Assembly (NCBI GenBank): GCA_029056055.1
Contig: JAIDCC010000101.1
Span: 1 to 64,000, forward strand
DNA from: Duncaniella sp.
Lineage (GTDB): Bacteria; Bacteroidota; Bacteroidia; Bacteroidales; Muribaculaceae
Direction: 5' to 3'
Length of the DNA: 64,000 bases
Within the stretch, counting starts at the first letter, position 1; each line of letters opens with the position of its first letter. Shown in pieces: positions 27,610 to 36,749 of the stretch. A model generated the notes under the pieces. It saw only the letters and a program-made list of their open reading frames with translations. It did no database searches and was not told where the DNA came from. A program made the translations under genes and the position numbers.

Positions 27610-30600
27610 ATGAGAACTCTATTGGTTGCCGTTGCTCTGCTTGCCTCATTTGTTCATTCTTTTGCCGGAGCTCCCGATTTCGCTTTCCCCGAACGGGTGA
27701 GCGCCAACGCGCTTGCCTCCTATAAGAATGCCGTAAAGCAGGGCGACGAACTAACAGCTCTGCGTCAGGTGATGGACTACTATCTGGCGCAGACCGCGAA
27801 GAGTGCTGAAAACCGTAACGCCGCTCTTGATTTTGTAGCCGCTAAGACCGCAGGGCTCAAAAATCCTGTTTTCAGAGCTCTCGGCCGGACATTTTATGCC
27901 TCGGCGCTTCAAGCTTGCTACGAAGCCGATCGTTGGAGCGCCGACAATAGAGTTCTTCCTCTTTATCCTCTTCCCGAAGATGTCGCGTTGTGGTCAGGCG
28001 CGCAATATCGTCATGTCATCGATTCGTTGTATGCTGACGCGCTCCTTTACCCCGAACTTCTTCGCTCCGTCCCGGTCACGCAATATCCTTCGATTGTCGA
28101 GATAGAACGGAGCGATGTCTCGTACTATCCGTCGATACTCGATTTCATAGCCTGCAAAGCCGAAGCACGCCCGGTCGATATGTCTGACAGTTTCAATCCC
28201 TTACTGGCCGACCGTCTGGTGTCGCTGTCGCCTCTGCCCGAGCTTTCACCCTCTATTCTTGCCGCCTATTCATATCGTATTGCAGGGAGGGATTCTTTGT
28301 CGGATGCTGTCGTGCTCGCGGCCTATGAGCGCCTTGAAAAGGGCTTTGACCTCTTCGGCTGCGATTTCGAACAGCGTGTCCGTCTGTCCAACGAATTCTA
28401 TGCTCTTCTTCTTGCTCCTGACGGACGCCCCGCAACAGAGGCGGCAGGGGTGGTGCTGACTTCCTACTATTTCTCGCCCTTGGGCGCTCCTCGGAGGTAT
28501 CAAATTCTCGAAGCTTACAACAAAGCGTTCCCTTCGTCGAGATTTCAGCCTAAGATTGCTGAAGCTCTTCACTCGTTGAAACAACCGGCTGTCACTCTGG
28601 CTTTGCCTGCTTTCGCGATGCCGGGCGAGCCATTTTCAGTTCGTGCCGAAGGTACCAATGTCAAGTCGGCACAGCTGCGCATCTACCGTGCTGACGGTCT
28701 TGCTCTTGGCACTCCAACTCAACGCGACGATACCTATGTCAAAGGAGCTCCATATAAAATTTTCGACATCGCTTTCCCTGAGAAACCTGTCGGCGAGTCA
28801 AGCGAAGCCGCAATTACTATCTCACTTCCCGCGAAGGGTATCTATGTGGCTACGCTTAATTTTCCCGGTATGGAAACGTCCGGACGCTACGTTGACACGT
28901 CGCGAATCTATGTTTCCGGTTTGAGAACGATAGCTTTCGGCAGCAACCGATACGACCTGCTCGTGGCCGATGCCATGACAGGCGACGCTGTCAGAGACGC
29001 GAATATCTATTTTCAGAATAACAACCGCACTGTTTCTTCTGTCGGTCTCTCGGATGCCTCCGGCTACTTCCGTTGCGGCACCAAGTCGGGCACTTACTTC
29101 GCTGCAAAAGATGGTGATAAGTTTTCGCCTGGAATAAATTATTACTATTACGAAGAGTCAAAGCCTCGCACTTTCAAGGCGTCGAGGTTTTTCACGGCGC
29201 AACCCATATATCACCCCGGTGATACTATCGAATGGGCGGCTGTGGTCTACGAGTCTCGTCCCGACGGCAATTCGTTGCCGGTGGTGGGCGAGGAGTTTGC
29301 TTTTGTGCTCTACGGAAGCAATGGCGTTGCTACAGACACGACACGTCTGACGACCGACATTTTCGGACGTGTGACAGGGCGTTTTGCGACCGATGAAAAT
29401 GCTCTCACGGGAAACTATTCCATTCGTACCGAAGCCTTCAGAGTTGGCAATGTCGAAGTGAGCGACTATAAGCTGCCGACTTTCGAGGTACTTACGGATG
29501 CCCCTGTCTGGACTGCCGATTCCCTGGTGCTCACAGGCCGCGTCATGGCCTACACGGGTCAACCGATGGTAGGTGCTAAAGTGACGCTCTCACTTTCTAC
29601 TCGTTCCGTCTGGTGGCGAAGCTCCGGAAGTGCTAATATCAATTTGCGTCTGGAGAGTAAGGCCGGTGCCGATGGTCGGTTCCGATTTGCCCTGCCCGTA
29701 GCAGGTTTGCCCGAACAGTCGCTTCCTCTTGTCTATGTCGAGCAGTTAGCTGCCTCGTCGCTTACCGGCGAGTCGCAGACAGCATCCAATACATTCTGGA
29801 GGCGCATGTCCTATTTCGTCAAGGCTGACATCCCCGAAAACATCCGCATTGATAAGGGGGGCACTGACATTAAAGCCGGACTTTACAATGCGCTTGATTC
29901 TCTCGTCTCTACTGACCTTGATTTCAGTCTGTCGAGGGGCGACACAACGGTGACTGCGGGTTCGCTCAACGACGGAATACTCCGTATCGCGCAATTGTCA
30001 CGGTGTAAATCAGGTGAGTATCGCCTCAAGATTTTTGCACGCGACACTGAATTACTCTCTGACACGTTGAGCAGCGATGTGGTGCTCTACCGTACCGACG
30101 ATTCGGCCACTCCCGTACCCGATAGATTTGTGTGGTGTCTCGAGAAGGCATTCACGCTCACCCCGAACGAAGCCAAATGCAAATTGCTTTTTGCTCTCAA
30201 CCATCAGGCGACGCTTCGAGCTTTCCTCTCTGACTCGACAGGTATTGTCTCACGGGTGGAGCGTAAGTTTCAGGCCGGTATGCACAATCTTGAATTCGAG
30301 GTCCCGAAGGAGTGTTCTGTCGGAATGCTTCACCTTATTATAATAGGAGGTGGAAAGGTGCAGACACTCGACTTTAATGTCAAGAGGGAAGACTCGCGCT
30401 CAATTCTGAAGTTTACGGCTGAAAGTTTCCGCGATCGCTTGACCCCGGGTAATGCCGAACAATGGACGTTCAGGGTGACCGACGCCTCAGGAGCCGGCCG
30501 TCGCTCGGCGGTGATTGCCGGAATGTACAATTCTGCCCTTGAGGCCTTGGCCAAAAGCAATTGGTCGCTCTCTACGCCTAAGAGAAGTCGACTCCCTTGG

Positions 30601-33198
30601 CGTAATTTTATGAATGATTCCGGGTTTGGCTCGCTCCACGGTCGGGGAGCGAATTTCAAAGGAAACAGAGGCTTTATGGACGCATCTATCCAACCTCCTG
30701 CTTTCGTGCTTTATAACCGTTCGCTCTCTTCTTACCGCTTAAGAGGTGGTGTCGTCAGAGAAATGAAAGCTGCTGCTACGGTTAACGGCGCCTTCTATGC
30801 CGAGACTATGGACTTCGAAGAAGAGGCTACAGAAGAAGCTATGGCCGCCGCCGGAGCAAGTAGAAACCTTATGATGAGGAAATTCTCCTCAGACAGTGGT
30901 GCGGAAGCTGATGTAGTCACTGAGGTTACCGCCGACATTGTCGAAGGAGAGTTTGATTTCCGTGATGCAGAGACTTCGCTCGCGTTCTTCCGTCCGATGC
31001 TCACCACCGATGCAGAAGGTGTCCTCGAACTTTCGTTCACGGTGCCTGATGCTAATGCTCGTTGGGCGTTCCGCATGGTGGCTTTCACGGATTCGCTGCT
31101 CTCAACTTCTTTTGCTCGCGATGTAGTGGCCTCCAAACCCCTGATGGTCAAACCAAATCTTCCTAGATACGTTCGCGCGGGAGATAGGGTAGAGGTAGTG
31201 TCTGAAATACGCAACGCCTCCGATTCCGCTCTCGCCGTTGTCACTACGGTCGAGGTGTTCAATCCTCTCACCGGCTCCGTTCTTGAAACGAAACGTTACG
31301 AAAACCGTTTGTCGCCCGACGAGATGACGGTTGTATCTACCCTCTTCAACGTTCCTTCCGACATTCCTGTGTTGGGCTATCGCATTAAATCGTCGAGCGA
31401 TACGTTTGCCGATGGCGAACAAAATCTTCTCCCGGTGCTACCTGCGTCTACGCCTGTACTCGGGTCAGTACCTTTCTTTGTGAATGCCGATTCAGCCGAC
31501 TTCTCGGTTTCTATCCCCGAGTTGCCTGCTTCAGCGAATGTCTCTTTCGAGTATTGCAACAATCCCGCATGGTATCTGGTCTCTTCCCTCCCCGCGCTCG
31601 CCGAGGGTCTCCCTTCTACTTCTCCTGAAGCTGCCCGACAGATTTACTCCGCATGTGTTGCGCGCTCGATTCTTGAAAACAATCCCGAGATAGCCACAGC
31701 GTTAAAGGACTGGAGTCAAAATCCCGACGACAGGATGCTGACTTCGATGCTCAAAAAAAACACATCCCTCAAGCAACTGCTCCTTGAGGCCACTCCCTGG
31801 GCCGGCATGGCTGCCGATGAGACTCAACGCATGAGCCGGTTGTCTGAATTGCTTTCCGCGAAGAATATCGAGGCTACCTTGCGCGACGCGTTTAAAACGC
31901 TGAAAGTTTTGTCTGTCTCAGGCGGTGGACTGAAGTGGTGTGCCGGCTCGAGCGATGCGTCTGTCTGGGCCACGACGGAGGCGATGAGGTCGTTCGCTCT
32001 GATGGCACGTCTCGGTGTACTTCCCGACGATTCGGAAACGACAGCCCTCATCCGCAGCAATTTTGCCTATCTCGATAACAAAGTTAAAGAGGACTTCATC
32101 AAACATCCGAAGTCTGTCTATAACTCATATCTGCTTATTCGCCGATTACTTTCTGACGTCGTGACTACCCCCGGCCCGACAGCTGCTATCGAGGCGACGG
32201 TGCAGAATCTCGTGCGCAACTGGCGCAAGATGTCTGTGGGGGCCAAGGCTGAGGCGGCAATGATTCTCACCCGCAGCGGCTACCGACGTGTGGCGGTTGA
32301 GGTCATGCAGTCAGTAGCCGAGTTTGCTACAATCTCTCCTTCGCGCGGGGCATATTTCCCGTCTCTTGACGACACTTGGTTTGGTTCGCTTAATAAGGTT
32401 GGTATCACGGCTGAGGTCATGCTTGCCTTGTCTGATGTCAATCCTGAGTCGCCATTGATTGCGGGTTTGGCGCAATGGCTCATCACCGAAAAGTCTGTGA
32501 CCGACTGGGGTAGTGGTACAGATGCAACGTTTGCCATAGCTGCTCTTGTCGGATACTTCCCCTCGGCTTTTGCCGAGAAGCCGCTTCCTGAGGTGTTCAT
32601 CGGCTCGACGCCTCTCAAGATTGATGCTTCAGCTCAAAATCTCACGGGTGAAGTTTCGGTTGGCCTGCGTGCCGACAGTGTCGCGGGGCGTTCCCTCCGG
32701 ATTGCCAATCATACGGATGTGCCTTCCTGGGGTGCGGTCATGTGGAATTATGTCGATAGTATGAGCAACGTCGCTAAATCCGGCTCAGCCGAGCTTTTCA
32801 TTGATAAGAAGTTTGTCGTTGTTGATGCCAATGGCGAAATTTCTGCTTCTAAGGATTTCCGCGTGGCCGACCGCGTCAGGGTTACCCTCACCATTGAGAC
32901 TGATATCGACCTTGACTATGTCACGATTGTCGATGAGCGTCCCGCCTCTTTCGAACCGGTCAACCAGCTCCCCGCTCCGGTCTTCTCCCAGGGTCTCTTC
33001 TTCTATTTGGAGAACCGCGATGCTTCGACTCGCCTGTTCATTGACAATCTCCCCAAAGGAAAATATGTGTTGAGCTACGATATGTGGTGCAACAACGCCG
33101 GGCAATTCACCGACGGTCTCGCCACTGTCCAAAGTCAGTATGCGCCCCGCTATGTAGCTCACTCCGCCGGGGGCGCAATCTCGGTGATTCGACCCTGA
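27610..33198 (+). CDS. alpha-2-macroglobulin-like protein (MG2 domain)
   Basis: An 1862-residue exported protein. The signal peptide covers residues 1 to about 20. A helical N-terminal part leads into MG domains from about 330 (LALPAFAMPGEPFSVRAEG), an MG2-type domain, and a low-complexity Ala/Glu stretch around 1060-1090 in the bait-region position. After it come the A2M domain (FFRPMLTTDAEGVLELSFTVPDANARW) and an alpha-helical thioester-like domain to the C-terminus. The CxEQ thioester motif is absent; the matching region reads LPSTSPEAARQIY. It may be a structural or protease-trapping envelope protein. The ATG at 27610 gives the signal peptide; the frame opens earlier at a TTG. It is 115 bases after the CpxP-like gene. 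Confidence 0.85.
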   Translation: MRTLLVAVALLASFVHSFAGAPDFAFPERVSANALASYKNAVKQGDELTALRQVMDYYLAQTAKSAENRNAALDFVAAKTAGLKNPVFRALGRTFYASALQACYEADRWSADNRVLPLYPLPEDVALWSGAQYRHVIDSLYADALLYPELLRSVPVTQYPSIVEIERSDVSYYPSILDFIACKAEARPVDMSDSFNPLLADRLVSLSPLPELSPSILAAYSYRIAGRDSLSDAVVLAAYERLEKGFDLFGCDFEQRVRLSNEFYALLLAPDGRPATEAAGVVLTSYYFSPLGAPRRYQILEAYNKAFPSSRFQPKIAEALHSLKQPAVTLALPAFAMPGEPFSVRAEGTNVKSAQLRIYRADGLALGTPTQRDDTYVKGAPYKIFDIAFPEKPVGESSEAAITISLPAKGIYVATLNFPGMETSGRYVDTSRIYVSGLRTIAFGSNRYDLLVADAMTGDAVRDANIYFQNNNRTVSSVGLSDASGYFRCGTKSGTYFAAKDGDKFSPGINYYYYEESKPRTFKASRFFTAQPIYHPGDTIEWAAVVYESRPDGNSLPVVGEEFAFVLYGSNGVATDTTRLTTDIFGRVTGRFATDENALTGNYSIRTEAFRVGNVEVSDYKLPTFEVLTDAPVWTADSLVLTGRVMAYTGQPMVGAKVTLSLSTRSVWWRSSGSANINLRLESKAGADGRFRFALPVAGLPEQSLPLVYVEQLAASSLTGESQTASNTFWRRMSYFVKADIPENIRIDKGGTDIKAGLYNALDSLVSTDLDFSLSRGDTTVTAGSLNDGILRIAQLSRCKSGEYRLKIFARDTELLSDTLSSDVVLYRTDDSATPVPDRFVWCLEKAFTLTPNEAKCKLLFALNHQATLRAFLSDSTGIVSRVERKFQAGMHNLEFEVPKECSVGMLHLIIIGGGKVQTLDFNVKREDSRSILKFTAESFRDRLTPGNAEQWTFRVTDASGAGRRSAVIAGMYNSALEALAKSNWSLSTPKRSRLPWRNFMNDSGFGSLHGRGANFKGNRGFMDASIQPPAFVLYNRSLSSYRLRGGVVREMKAAATVNGAFYAETMDFEEEATEEAMAAAGASRNLMMRKFSSDSGAEADVVTEVTADIVEGEFDFRDAETSLAFFRPMLTTDAEGVLELSFTVPDANARWAFRMVAFTDSLLSTSFARDVVASKPLMVKPNLPRYVRAGDRVEVVSEIRNASDSALAVVTTVEVFNPLTGSVLETKRYENRLSPDEMTVVSTLFNVPSDIPVLGYRIKSSSDTFADGEQNLLPVLPASTPVLGSVPFFVNADSADFSVSIPELPASANVSFEYCNNPAWYLVSSLPALAEGLPSTSPEAARQIYSACVARSILENNPEIATALKDWSQNPDDRMLTSMLKKNTSLKQLLLEATPWAGMAADETQRMSRLSELLSAKNIEATLRDAFKTLKVLSVSGGGLKWCAGSSDASVWATTEAMRSFALMARLGVLPDDSETTALIRSNFAYLDNKVKEDFIKHPKSVYNSYLLIRRLLSDVVTTPGPTAAIEATVQNLVRNWRKMSVGAKAEAAMILTRSGYRRVAVEVMQSVAEFATISPSRGAYFPSLDDTWFGSLNKVGITAEVMLALSDVNPESPLIAGLAQWLITEKSVTDWGSGTDATFAIAALVGYFPSAFAEKPLPEVFIGSTPLKIDASAQNLTGEVSVGLRADSVAGRSLRIANHTDVPSWGAVMWNYVDSMSNVAKSGSAELFIDKKFVVVDANGEISASKDFRVADRVRVTLTIETDIDLDYVTIVDERPASFEPVNQLPAPVFSQGLFFYLENRDASTRLFIDNLPKGKYVLSYDMWCNNAGQFTDGLATVQSQYAPRYVAHSAGGAISVIRP

Positions 33199-33323
33199 TT
33201 TCTGCGCGGAAGGGGTTATATAGAGTTTATATTTTCGCCATATCGTCTCTTTTGTAAGTGATTGAAATCCAAAGTAATTTAGATGAAATATTCTTAATAT
33301 CGTTTATATTTTCAGATTTGATG

Positions 33324-33354
33324 TTGCATAGACCCTCCAACGTTTGTAATTTTG
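33324..33354 (+). promoter_or_regulatory. promoter upstream of the 33360-33502 transcript
   Basis: TTG at 33324-33326, a 20-base spacer, and TAATTTTG at 33347-33354 match the Bacteroidota consensus. It fires into a region with no credible ORF that ends at a terminator-like hairpin. Confidence 0.6.
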
Positions 33355-33359
33355 CAATG

Positions 33360-33502
33360 TGTAAAATTATAATCGTCAGTCGAAAGGACTGTAACTCTTG
33401 AATGTGAAGATTACTGGTTATTCAAAAGGTACATGAAAGGATAAAAAAGATATGTCATTATTCGGCGGTCCGCTCGTGAGAGATGACCGCCGAAAAATTT
33501 TT
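33360..33502 (+). ncRNA. candidate small RNA or attenuated alaS leader
   Basis: About 143 bases lie between a consensus promoter and a rho-independent terminator. A 5-bp hairpin (33377-33381 with 33387-33391, loop GAAAG) sits near the 5' end. The terminator stem is a perfect 10-bp pair (33461-33470 with 33485-33494) followed by a five-T run after three As. A second promoter lies beyond it for alaS. Either this is an independent sRNA, or it is an alaS leader that ends early under some condition. It fits no RNA family that I recognise. Confidence 0.45.
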
Positions 33503-33536
33503 GCCTGTTTATAATGTATTACTCAAAAAGATTAGT

Positions 33537-33544
33537 TAACTTTG
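33537..33544 (+). promoter_or_regulatory. probable alaS -7 element
   Basis: TAACTTTG, 71 bases before the alaS ATG, fits the -7 consensus. The -33 position 20 bases upstream reads ATG, a weak match. Confidence 0.5.
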
Positions 33545-33615
33545 CAGTCGGAAAGCGAGATAGTTTCTCGTCTGTTCCTTCTCATAAAGAATAAACCAAA
33601 CTGACAATATATAAA

Positions 33616-36231
33616 ATGACCGCTAAAGAAATACGCGAATCATTCAAGGAATTTTTCCGCTCGAAAGACCACCATATCGTGCCCTCGGCTCCTATGGTGA
33701 TTAAAGATGACCCCACTCTGATGTTTACCAACGCCGGAATGAACCAGTTCAAGGATATCATTCTCGGCAATAAGGCCGCCAAGTACAAACGTGTGGCCGA
33801 TTCGCAGAAGTGTCTCCGTGTGTCGGGCAAGCATAACGACCTCGAAGAAGTGGGCATGGACACCTATCACCACACCATGTTTGAAATGCTCGGCAACTGG
33901 TCGTTCGGCGACTATTTCAAGCAGGAAGCTATCGACTGGGCCTGGGAGTATCTCGTGGATGTCCTCGGTCTTGACCCGAAGCGCCTTTATGCCACCGTCT
34001 TCGAAGGCTCGCCTGAAGAGGGTCTGGCTCGTGATGACGAGGCTGCCGCCATTTGGGAAAAGCATCTCCCCGCCTCGCATATCATTAACGGTAACAAGCA
34101 TGACAATTTCTGGGAAATGGGTGATACGGGTCCCTGCGGCCCCTGCTCCGAAATCCATATCGACCTCCGTTCCGATGAAGAACGTGCCGAGATAGACGGT
34201 GCTCAACTCGTCAATAAAGACAATCCCCTTGTCATCGAGATTTGGAACCTCGTGTTCATGCAATACAACCGCAAGGCCGACGGTTCGCTCGAACCGCTGC
34301 CCGCAAAGGTGATTGACACCGGCATGGGCTTTGAGCGCCTTTGCATGGCTCTTCAGGGCAAGAAGTCAAACTACGACACCGACGTGTTCACGCCCCTAAT
34401 CGGAAAGATTGCCGAACTTTCAGGCAAGACCTACGGCAAGGAGCACGGCGTTGACGTGGCCATGCGTGTCATCGCCGACCACGTCCGCACCATTTCGTTC
34501 TCTATCGCCGACTCGCAGCTGCCCGGCAATGCAAAGGCCGGCTATGTAATCCGCCGCATCCTGCGCCGTGCCGTCAGATATGCCTACACGTTCCTCGGTC
34601 AGAAAAACGCTTTCATGTATAAGCTCGTGCCCACGCTGATTGATTCGATGGGCGAGGCTTATCCCGAGATTGCCGCTCAGCAGGAACTGATTATGAAGGT
34701 AATCAAGGAAGAGGAAGATTCGTTCCTCCGCACCCTCGAAAAGGGCATCTCTATCCTCGACGATGCCATCAAGAGTGCCAAGGCGGAAGGAAAATCCGAG
34801 ATTTCGGGTGAACGTGCTTTCGAGCTTTACGACACCTATGGTTTCCCTCTCGACCTTACCGAACTCATCCTCAAGGAAAACGGTATGACCCTCGATAAGA
34901 AAGCTTTCGACAAGGAAATGGAAGCTCAGAAAAATCGTGCCCGCAACGCTGCGGCTGTCGAGGCTACCGATTGGGTGGTGGTTCGCGACGGCGAAACGGA
35001 GTTCGTCGGATACGACCTCACCGAGTGCCCCGCTCAGATTCTCCGCTATCGTAAGGTGAAGCAGAAAGGTAAGGAGTTCTATCAGATTGTTCTCTCGCAG
35101 ACTCCGTTCTATGCAGAAATGGGCGGTCAGGTAGGCGATAGCGGCTGGTTGATTAATGGCGATGAAACCATAGCCATCTACGACACCAAGCGCGAGAACG
35201 GTCAGGCTGTGCATCTTTCTCAAAAGCTCCCCGCCGACGTTGAGGCAACGTTCGAGGCAAAAATCGACACTGCCGCGCGCCGTGCCACGGAGTGCAACCA
35301 CACCGCGACTCACCTCCTCCACGCTGCTCTGCGTGAGGTGCTCGGTACGCATGTCGAGCAGAAAGGCTCGTATGTGTCGCCCAAGATGCTGCGCTTCGAC
35401 TTCAGCCACTTCCAGAAAGTCACCCCAGAAGAGCTCCGCAAGGTCGAGAAGATTGCCAATGCCAACGTGCGTAAGGCAATTCCCCTTGACGAGCATCGTT
35501 GCGTGCCTATCGCCGACGCCATGAAAATGGGCGCGATGGCTCTCTTTGGCGAAAAATATGGCGAGGAAGTGCGCGTCATCAAGTATGGCGACTCCGTGGA
35601 ACTCTGCGGTGGCACTCACGTTGCCAACACGGGCAACATCGGTATGATACGCATCATCTCTGAAAGCTCAACGGCCGCCGGCATCCGCCGCATCGAGGCT
35701 GTGACAGCAGAAGTGGCCGAAGACCTCATCGACGCTGCCGCCGACGACCTCCGCAGCATGGCCGAGCTCCTTCACAATGCTCCCGACATGCTGGCCGCTA
35801 TGCGCCGCAGCATCGAGGAGAACGCCGAACTCCGCAAACAGGCCGAAGAGTTCATGCAGGAACGTGTCCGCAATCTTTCGCGCGAACTTCTCGAAAAGGC
35901 CGAAGACCGAAAAGGTGTCAAGGTGGTTGCTTTGGCTGGCGTGCGTCTGCCCGACGTTGTCAAGAATCTGGCTTTCACCGTGCGTCAGATGTCGCCAGAA
36001 AAGACTGCCTTCGTTGCCGCTACGGTCGACATGGCCGGCAAACCGCTGTTGACTGTGGCTCTGACCGACGACCTCGTCAAGGAAAACGGTCTCAATGCCT
36101 CCGCTATGGTTCGCGAAGCTGCCAAAGCTATCAAGGGCGGCGGTGGCGGCCAACCCGGTTTCGCTCAGGCCGGCGGCAAAGATAAGGAGGGTGTCTCTAA
36201 CGCGCTCAGCACTCTGTTGTCGAATTTCTGA
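33616..36231 (+). CDS. alaS: alanine-tRNA ligase
   Basis: An 871-residue class II synthetase charging tRNA-Ala. The aminoacylation domain begins at once ([20 protein letters not shown] start, with [12 protein letters not shown] here), with [11 protein letters not shown] and the motif 2 and motif 3 regions. The editing domain has the [11 protein letters not shown] and [10 protein letters not shown] zinc-binding motifs, and a DHHA1/C-Ala domain ends in [16 protein letters not shown]. All catalytic and editing sites look intact and the length is normal. It is a single gene ended by a strong terminator at 36277. Confidence 0.97.
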   Translation: MTAKEIRESFKEFFRSKDHHIVPSAPMVIKDDPTLMFTNAGMNQFKDIILGNKAAKYKRVADSQKCLRVSGKHNDLEEVGMDTYHHTMFEMLGNWSFGDYFKQEAIDWAWEYLVDVLGLDPKRLYATVFEGSPEEGLARDDEAAAIWEKHLPASHIINGNKHDNFWEMGDTGPCGPCSEIHIDLRSDEERAEIDGAQLVNKDNPLVIEIWNLVFMQYNRKADGSLEPLPAKVIDTGMGFERLCMALQGKKSNYDTDVFTPLIGKIAELSGKTYGKEHGVDVAMRVIADHVRTISFSIADSQLPGNAKAGYVIRRILRRAVRYAYTFLGQKNAFMYKLVPTLIDSMGEAYPEIAAQQELIMKVIKEEEDSFLRTLEKGISILDDAIKSAKAEGKSEISGERAFELYDTYGFPLDLTELILKENGMTLDKKAFDKEMEAQKNRARNAAAVEATDWVVVRDGETEFVGYDLTECPAQILRYRKVKQKGKEFYQIVLSQTPFYAEMGGQVGDSGWLINGDETIAIYDTKRENGQAVHLSQKLPADVEATFEAKIDTAARRATECNHTATHLLHAALREVLGTHVEQKGSYVSPKMLRFDFSHFQKVTPEELRKVEKIANANVRKAIPLDEHRCVPIADAMKMGAMALFGEKYGEEVRVIKYGDSVELCGGTHVANTGNIGMIRIISESSTAAGIRRIEAVTAEVAEDLIDAAADDLRSMAELLHNAPDMLAAMRRSIEENAELRKQAEEFMQERVRNLSRELLEKAEDRKGVKVVALAGVRLPDVVKNLAFTVRQMSPEKTAFVAATVDMAGKPLLTVALTDDLVKENGLNASAMVREAAKAIKGGGGGQPGFAQAGGKDKEGVSNALSTLLSNF

Positions 36232-36276
36232 ACCCTCATCGCGGGTCTGAACGCCCGTACTTGTGATTGAAACAAT

Positions 36277-36314
36277 AGCCGAAGACAGCATCATGGTCTG
36301 TCTTCGGCTTCTTT
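36277..36314 (+). terminator. rho-independent terminator after alaS
   Basis: A perfect 12-bp stem (36277-36288 with 36298-36309), a 9-base loop, and a T-rich tail, 45 bases after the alaS stop. Confidence 0.85.
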
Positions 36315-36341
36315 CGTTGCTCTGATTTCAAGTCGTTCCAA

Positions 36342-36662
36342 ATGAAAATAGTCAGAAATCGCTGGATTCCTTTCGGCAAGTTTGCAGCCATCAATATTTT
36401 CGGAATTTTCTTCGTACGAGACGGGGTGGAGGTCACCGATAGGTTGCTGCGTCACGAGTCTATCCATACCCGTCAGATGCGCGAGCTGCTCTATCTGCCG
36501 TTCTACCTAATTTATTGTTTGGAATGGCTGGTTAGGGTTATGGTCACGCGAAATTTCTACAAGTCATATCGCATGATTTCTTTCGAGCGTGAGGCCTACG
36601 AAAATGATAACGACATCTCTTATATCACGAAACGCCGCCGTTTTGCTCAATGGCGAAAGTAG
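36342..36662 (+). CDS. small membrane protein with an HEXXH motif
   Basis: A 106-residue protein of unknown function. HESIH at residues 38-42 is an HEXXH zinc-protease motif, and FEREAY at 81-86 could offer a third ligand. A hydrophobic segment (about 50-68) lies between them. It is far smaller than known zincins, and no other catalytic domain is present, so protease activity is only a possibility. It could belong to a small Bacteroidota family that I cannot name. It lies alone between two terminators. Confidence 0.6.
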   Translation: MKIVRNRWIPFGKFAAINIFGIFFVRDGVEVTDRLLRHESIHTRQMRELLYLPFYLIYCLEWLVRVMVTRNFYKSYRMISFEREAYENDNDISYITKRRRFAQWRK

Positions 36663-36666
36663 AAAA

Positions 36667-36703
36667 TCCCCGCCTCTTATTTTTTCTGAATGAGAGGCGG
36701 GGA
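36667..36703. terminator. bidirectional terminator
   Basis: A perfect 11-bp stem (36667-36677 with 36693-36703) with a T-rich loop, 4 bases after the stop of the HEXXH gene and 46 bases before the stop of the convergent minus-strand gene. T-runs and A-runs flank it, so it can serve both strands. Confidence 0.75.
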
Positions 36704-36749
36704 CATTGTTTCGTCCGGAAATTGTTCTGTATTTTCTTTTCGGAGATTT

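Noticed and set aside
33357..33401. 14-codon ORF at the start of the candidate RNA
   Set aside because: Its ATG lies at or before the predicted transcription start, so it would need leaderless translation; the peptide has no alanine codons, so an alaS leader peptide is not suggested.
33452..33514. 20-codon ORF overlapping the terminator hairpin before alaS
   Set aside because: It is explained by the GC-rich terminator stem. There is no independent evidence for coding.
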